This document shows positions 61,132 through 64,000 of a DNA stretch of 64,000 bases, piece after piece. Below the pieces are notes generated by a model, which saw only the letters and a program-made list of their open reading frames with translations, was not told where the DNA came from and did no database searches. Source of the stretch: Moesziomyces globuligerus. Taxonomy: Eukaryota > Basidiomycota > Ustilaginomycetes > Ustilaginales > Ustilaginaceae. Position numbers and translations under genes: made by a program. Within the stretch, counting starts at the first letter, position 1. Each line of letters opens with the position of its first letter. The stretch spans positions 1,116,001 through 1,180,000 of the forward strand of contig JARVLF010000006.1 of NCBI GenBank assembly GCA_030849465.1, in the 5' to 3' direction.

Positions 61132-64000
61132 TCAAGGATTCTGTCTCCTGTTCCTTGCGGTCGGATGGTCGGCGACGAAATACGTGCCGGCCTTCCAGAC
61201 GAGGTAGAGCATGACGACGACCTGGCCGAAGCGGAGCAGAGGGTTGGCCACATCGGACTGGTACTCCTTATCCGCCTCGGTCCAGGCGGCGGACCCGGTC
61301 TGTCGGGCACGGTTTCTCTCCTCCCTCGCGCGCTGTTGGGCCGCGAGCGTTTCGAACGCGCTATCGCCCGCCGGGGATGTGAAGATGCTCGAGTGCGTCT
61401 GACGACCGTACGTCCGCTGCTCGTGCTGCTTACGTCTGCGCTGGTAGTCCCACGCATACGTGGCGCGCGCTCGTCGGTTCGCATTATCCTCCGCATCCCA
61501 CGCATACCCCGCGCCCACGTTATCTCCATACGCACCCGAGGCCGGCGTCGATTGTCGATCGTAGCTCCGTCGATTCGCCGGACTGCCCAGCGTCGCATAC
61601 GCCTCGCTCACCTCCTGAAACCGCCGCTTGGCATCGTCGCTCGGATTCACATCCGGATGCAGCTCCTTGGACAGCTTGTAGAACTGCGCCTTGATCTGCG
61701 CCTGCGTCGCACCGCGCGCCACCTGCAGCGTCCCGTAATGATCCACCGCTCCCACCCGCGCCCAAACCCGCACCGACGTGCTAAATCCCCTCCGACCCTT
61801 CGATCCGGAACCTATGCCAGGTCCAGTTGCGCTGGTTCGGCGACTAGCATGCGCAGGCCGCGAGGGGTCGGACTGCGCGGTTTGATCGTCCTTGAATACG
61901 GCCGAGCCGCGGCCCCAGGCGCCTGCTTTCTTGCCCCAGTCCTCGCGCACGCCCCAGACGTGCGCCTCGGAGAGCACGGGCGGGCCCTCGTGCCGGTTGC
62001 GCTTCTTGCCGATCGGACCAGCGCTAAAGTCGGGCGCGCCCCAACCGTACTGGCCCGCCGTCTGCTCAGCCTGCGCCTCGCGCTCCTGCTGCTGCGCCTG
62101 CTGCGCCTGCCGGGCCTGCTGCTTGGCGGCCCACTCCTCCATCTCGTGCTCGAGGCGCGTCTGCGCCGTGCGTCGGCCCGGGAACGAGGCGGTCTCGTAC
62201 GACGCCTCGTCGGCAAAGTCGCCGCTCGGATCGACAAAGCGCGAGGGCGAGTCGGCCGAGAGTGCCGCCGTCGCACTCGCCACGCGCTCGGCGCGGTCCA
62301 GATGGCGATGCGCCTCGTCGAGCTCGTTGGCCACCACCGCCTCGCCCACGGCGTGCGCCACCGCCTCGTCGCGCGCGCGGCGCGAGCCGCCCGCCCACGC
62401 CGCCATCTCGCCCGACAGGAACGGCCGCCACCCCTTGCGCCGCATCCAGTCCGGATGGCTCATCTCAAACAGCCGCGAGACGGCGCGCTGGTACGAAAAC
62501 CGCTCGTCCTCGCCGCTGAAGATCGCCAGGTGCTTGAAACCCACCTTGTCGTCCGCTCTCGCCTCCACATCCGCGGGCTCGCGAGCCGAACGCGACGGCC
62601 GCTCGGACGAGTACGCCGAAATGTTGGGCCGGAAGCCCTCGTCCGTGTCTTGCATCGCCTCGGACAGCGTCTCGGCCATGATGAGCGACTCGCTCATGAA
62701 CTCGTCCTGGCTGAAATCGACGCGCTGCCCGGCTTTGCGCCGCGCAAGCTCCTCCTCCTCGGGATACGCCTGGCCGGGAGGAGGGGTGAGGAAGGGCGAT
62801 CGACCTCCCTTGGTCGACATGTCCACCACGTCTTCGTGCGAGCCCTTGCCGTGGTACTGCAGCTCGGGCCTCACGTCGCCCGGCCCGGCCGCTGGGCCGC
62901 GTGCGGCATGACGGGCTGCGCCCTCGGCATCGGGGAAAAACAGATCATCGGGCCCTGCATCTGCCAGGACGGTGAGTCGGCATCCGGCCTCGTAGACGGC
63001 GTCGAGGAGCGTGATCATGCGGCGCGCCTGGTTCTTCTGCATGAGCGTCATCTGCGGCACGCCCTCGATGACGAACGTGTGGAACGTGGATGCCAGCGTC
63101 AGGTAGTCGGCCGGACCGAGCGGCGCGTCGCACAGCTCGGTGAACGTGAAGCGACACAAGCTCGGCAGCTCGTCTGTTGCGCCGACCGAACGAGGCACCG
63201 CGAGCTTGCGGCCGTACACGTTGAGCGTAGCCGGCTGCTCTGTACGCCCGCCGATAGCCTCTTGCACCAGGGTATCGTACTTGTCCGACTCGCTGCGCAG
63301 GAAGTACGAAGTCTGCGAAGGCGGTTGCGCAAGCGACCGCTGCGCGTCCTGCGGCGACTGCTCTTCCGACCCTGCCTCGTCCGGCTCAGCACTGTTGCGC
63401 TCGAGCCATTCCTGGCGGTAGAAGGGTTCTCTGCGGAAGTCGCGGCTCCTGCGCATCTCGTGGTTCGGGCATCGCTCCTGCAGGATCTCGAGGAACTGCG
63501 TGAGCTGGCCGCGCTGGACGTTGCTAGCGTACAGATCCTTGGGGATGCGGTTGCTCGTGCCGATCACCACGCCTCCGAGACGCCAGTAGGCCTCGAGCGT
63601 CCTCCGAAGCAGGCCGGCGCTGGCGACGTCGACGAGTTGGATCTCGTCGAACAGCAGGATGTGTCCGTGGTTGAGGAAGAGGTGGGCCGCAGCATGCAGC
63701 GGCAGCGTGGTCTTGACCACATCGCCGTCCGGACCGGGGATGTACTGGAGCGGCTCGTTGCCCTCGTCTGCCAGCGAGTCGGGGCGAAAGAAGGGCATGC
63801 CACGCAGCGCGCGTCTCCAAGCCGACGCTTTGTTAGCGGCACGCGGGTCGCGCGTCCAGATGGCGCCGGTGCCGATCTCGGGAGTGGCGGTGGCCCTGGG
63901 CAGACCCTGAGCGACGGCGAGCCTCCTGCGCTCGGCCTCTTCCCAGATGATCTTGTAGAGGTCGAGGAGGAGATGGTGGTAGTGGCGGCGGAACTTGTGC
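61132..64000 (-). CDS. AFG1: AFG1-type mitochondrial ATPase fused to a J-domain, N-terminus cut by window edge
   Basis: One frame is open from the right edge to the stop at 61132 (955 visible residues); the ATG at 63798 is internal, because upstream codons still match the AFG1 family (HKFRRHYHHLLLDLYKIIW). The Walker A part lies outside the window. Visible AFG1 features are HILLFDEIQLVDVA (Walker B, 63620-63661), GTSNRIPKDLYASNVQR, FTELCDAPLGPADYL and, near 62480-62520, EDERFSYQRAVSRLFEM, the usual AFG1 C-terminal motif. After about 240 low-complexity residues comes a basic GRRGFSTSVRVW stretch, then a J-domain (about 61560-61745, HPD at 61651-61659) and a C-terminal hydrophobic segment. AFG1 acts on inner-membrane and misfolded mitochondrial proteins. 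The fusion could couple it to Hsp70, or two genes may be read as one. Confidence 0.8.
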   Translation of the reverse strand, partial: HKFRRHYHHLLLDLYKIIWEEAERRRLAVAQGLPRATATPEIGTGAIWTRDPRAANKASAWRRALRGMPFFRPDSLADEGNEPLQYIPGPDGDVVKTTLPLHAAAHLFLNHGHILLFDEIQLVDVASAGLLRRTLEAYWRLGGVVIGTSNRIPKDLYASNVQRGQLTQFLEILQERCPNHEMRRSRDFRREPFYRQEWLERNSAEPDEAGSEEQSPQDAQRSLAQPPSQTSYFLRSESDKYDTLVQEAIGGRTEQPATLNVYGRKLAVPRSVGATDELPSLCRFTFTELCDAPLGPADYLTLASTFHTFVIEGVPQMTLMQKNQARRMITLLDAVYEAGCRLTVLADAGPDDLFFPDAEGAARHAARGPAAGPGDVRPELQYHGKGSHEDVVDMSTKGGRSPFLTPPPGQAYPEEEELARRKAGQRVDFSQDEFMSESLIMAETLSEAMQDTDEGFRPNISAYSSERPSRSAREPADVEARADDKVGFKHLAIFSGEDERFSYQRAVSRLFEMSHPDWMRRKGWRPFLSGEMAAWAGGSRRARDEAVAHAVGEAVVANELDEAHRHLDRAERVASATAALSADSPSRFVDPSGDFADEASYETASFPGRRTAQTRLEHEMEEWAAKQQARQAQQAQQQEREAQAEQTAGQYGWGAPDFSAGPIGKKRNRHEGPPVLSEAHVWGVREDWGKKAGAWGRGSAVFKDDQTAQSDPSRPAHASRRTSATGPGIGSGSKGRRGFSTSVRVWARVGAVDHYGTLQVARGATQAQIKAQFYKLSKELHPDVNPSDDAKRRFQEVSEAYATLGSPANRRSYDRQSTPASGAYGDNVGAGYAWDAEDNANRRARATYAWDYQRRRKQHEQRTYGRQTHSSIFTSPAGDSAFETLAAQQRAREERNRARQTGSAAWTEADKEYQSDVANPLLRFGQVVVMLYLVWKAGTYFVADHPTARNRRQNP

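Overview
The window looks like ordinary nuclear DNA from a GC-rich, intron-poor basidiomycete fungus, most likely a smut-type yeast (Ustilaginomycotina). That placement is an inference. It rests on three Zn2Cys6 regulators, fungal-only families (a Kre9/Knh1-type GPI-anchored protein, a TRP-like membrane protein, a BRE4-type protein), long uninterrupted ORFs, and a few short GT-AG introns (59-123 nt) with CTGAC-like branch sites. I see no transposon, virus, rRNA, tRNA, CRISPR array or secondary-metabolite core enzyme. Because of the high GC content, many long antisense ORFs are only shadows of real genes.

Layout, left part (1-22 kb): a Zn2Cys6 regulator cut by the left edge, a TRP-like multi-span membrane protein, STE14 (isoprenylcysteine methyltransferase) divergent from MED21 (Mediator), SEC39 (Dsl1 tethering complex), a second Zn2Cys6 regulator that looks paralogous to the first, and a large BRE4/aromatic-acid-exporter-like membrane protein. 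Middle part (22-41 kb): a ZCCHC8-like zinc-knuckle/PSP protein whose reading frame changes across an ATGA stop/start overlap or a 59-nt intron, an aldo/keto reductase (2 introns), an unrecognised acidic/basic disordered protein, GPI17/PIG-S, a Pex23/Pex24-type DysF peroxin, ATP12 (1 intron), a FHIP/RAI16-like protein, NDUFA2 (2 introns) and DOM34/Pelota (1 intron). Right part (41-64 kb): a kinesin-8, an S9-family hydrolase with a large insertion in its catalytic domain, an unrecognised two-exon gene, an SDR, a third Zn2Cys6 regulator, a six-exon GPI-anchored protein with two micro-exons, a disordered protein ending in a CaaX box, EMC10, and a continuous AFG1 ATPase plus J-domain reading frame cut by the right edge.

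The genes do not form one pathway. Shared themes are mitochondrial biogenesis (ATP12, NDUFA2, AFG1-J), ER/secretory work (SEC39, GPI17, EMC10, the GPI-anchored protein), lipid modification (STE14 and a CaaX protein, about 50 kb apart) and transcription. Genes are compact, with several convergent pairs less than 100 bp apart. The items most worth a second look are the AFG1-J fusion, the 248-residue insertion in the S9 hydrolase, the 10-nt and 21-nt micro-exons, the ATGA overlap in the ZCCHC8-like gene, and a G-quadruplex-capable tract inside the ATP12 intron.
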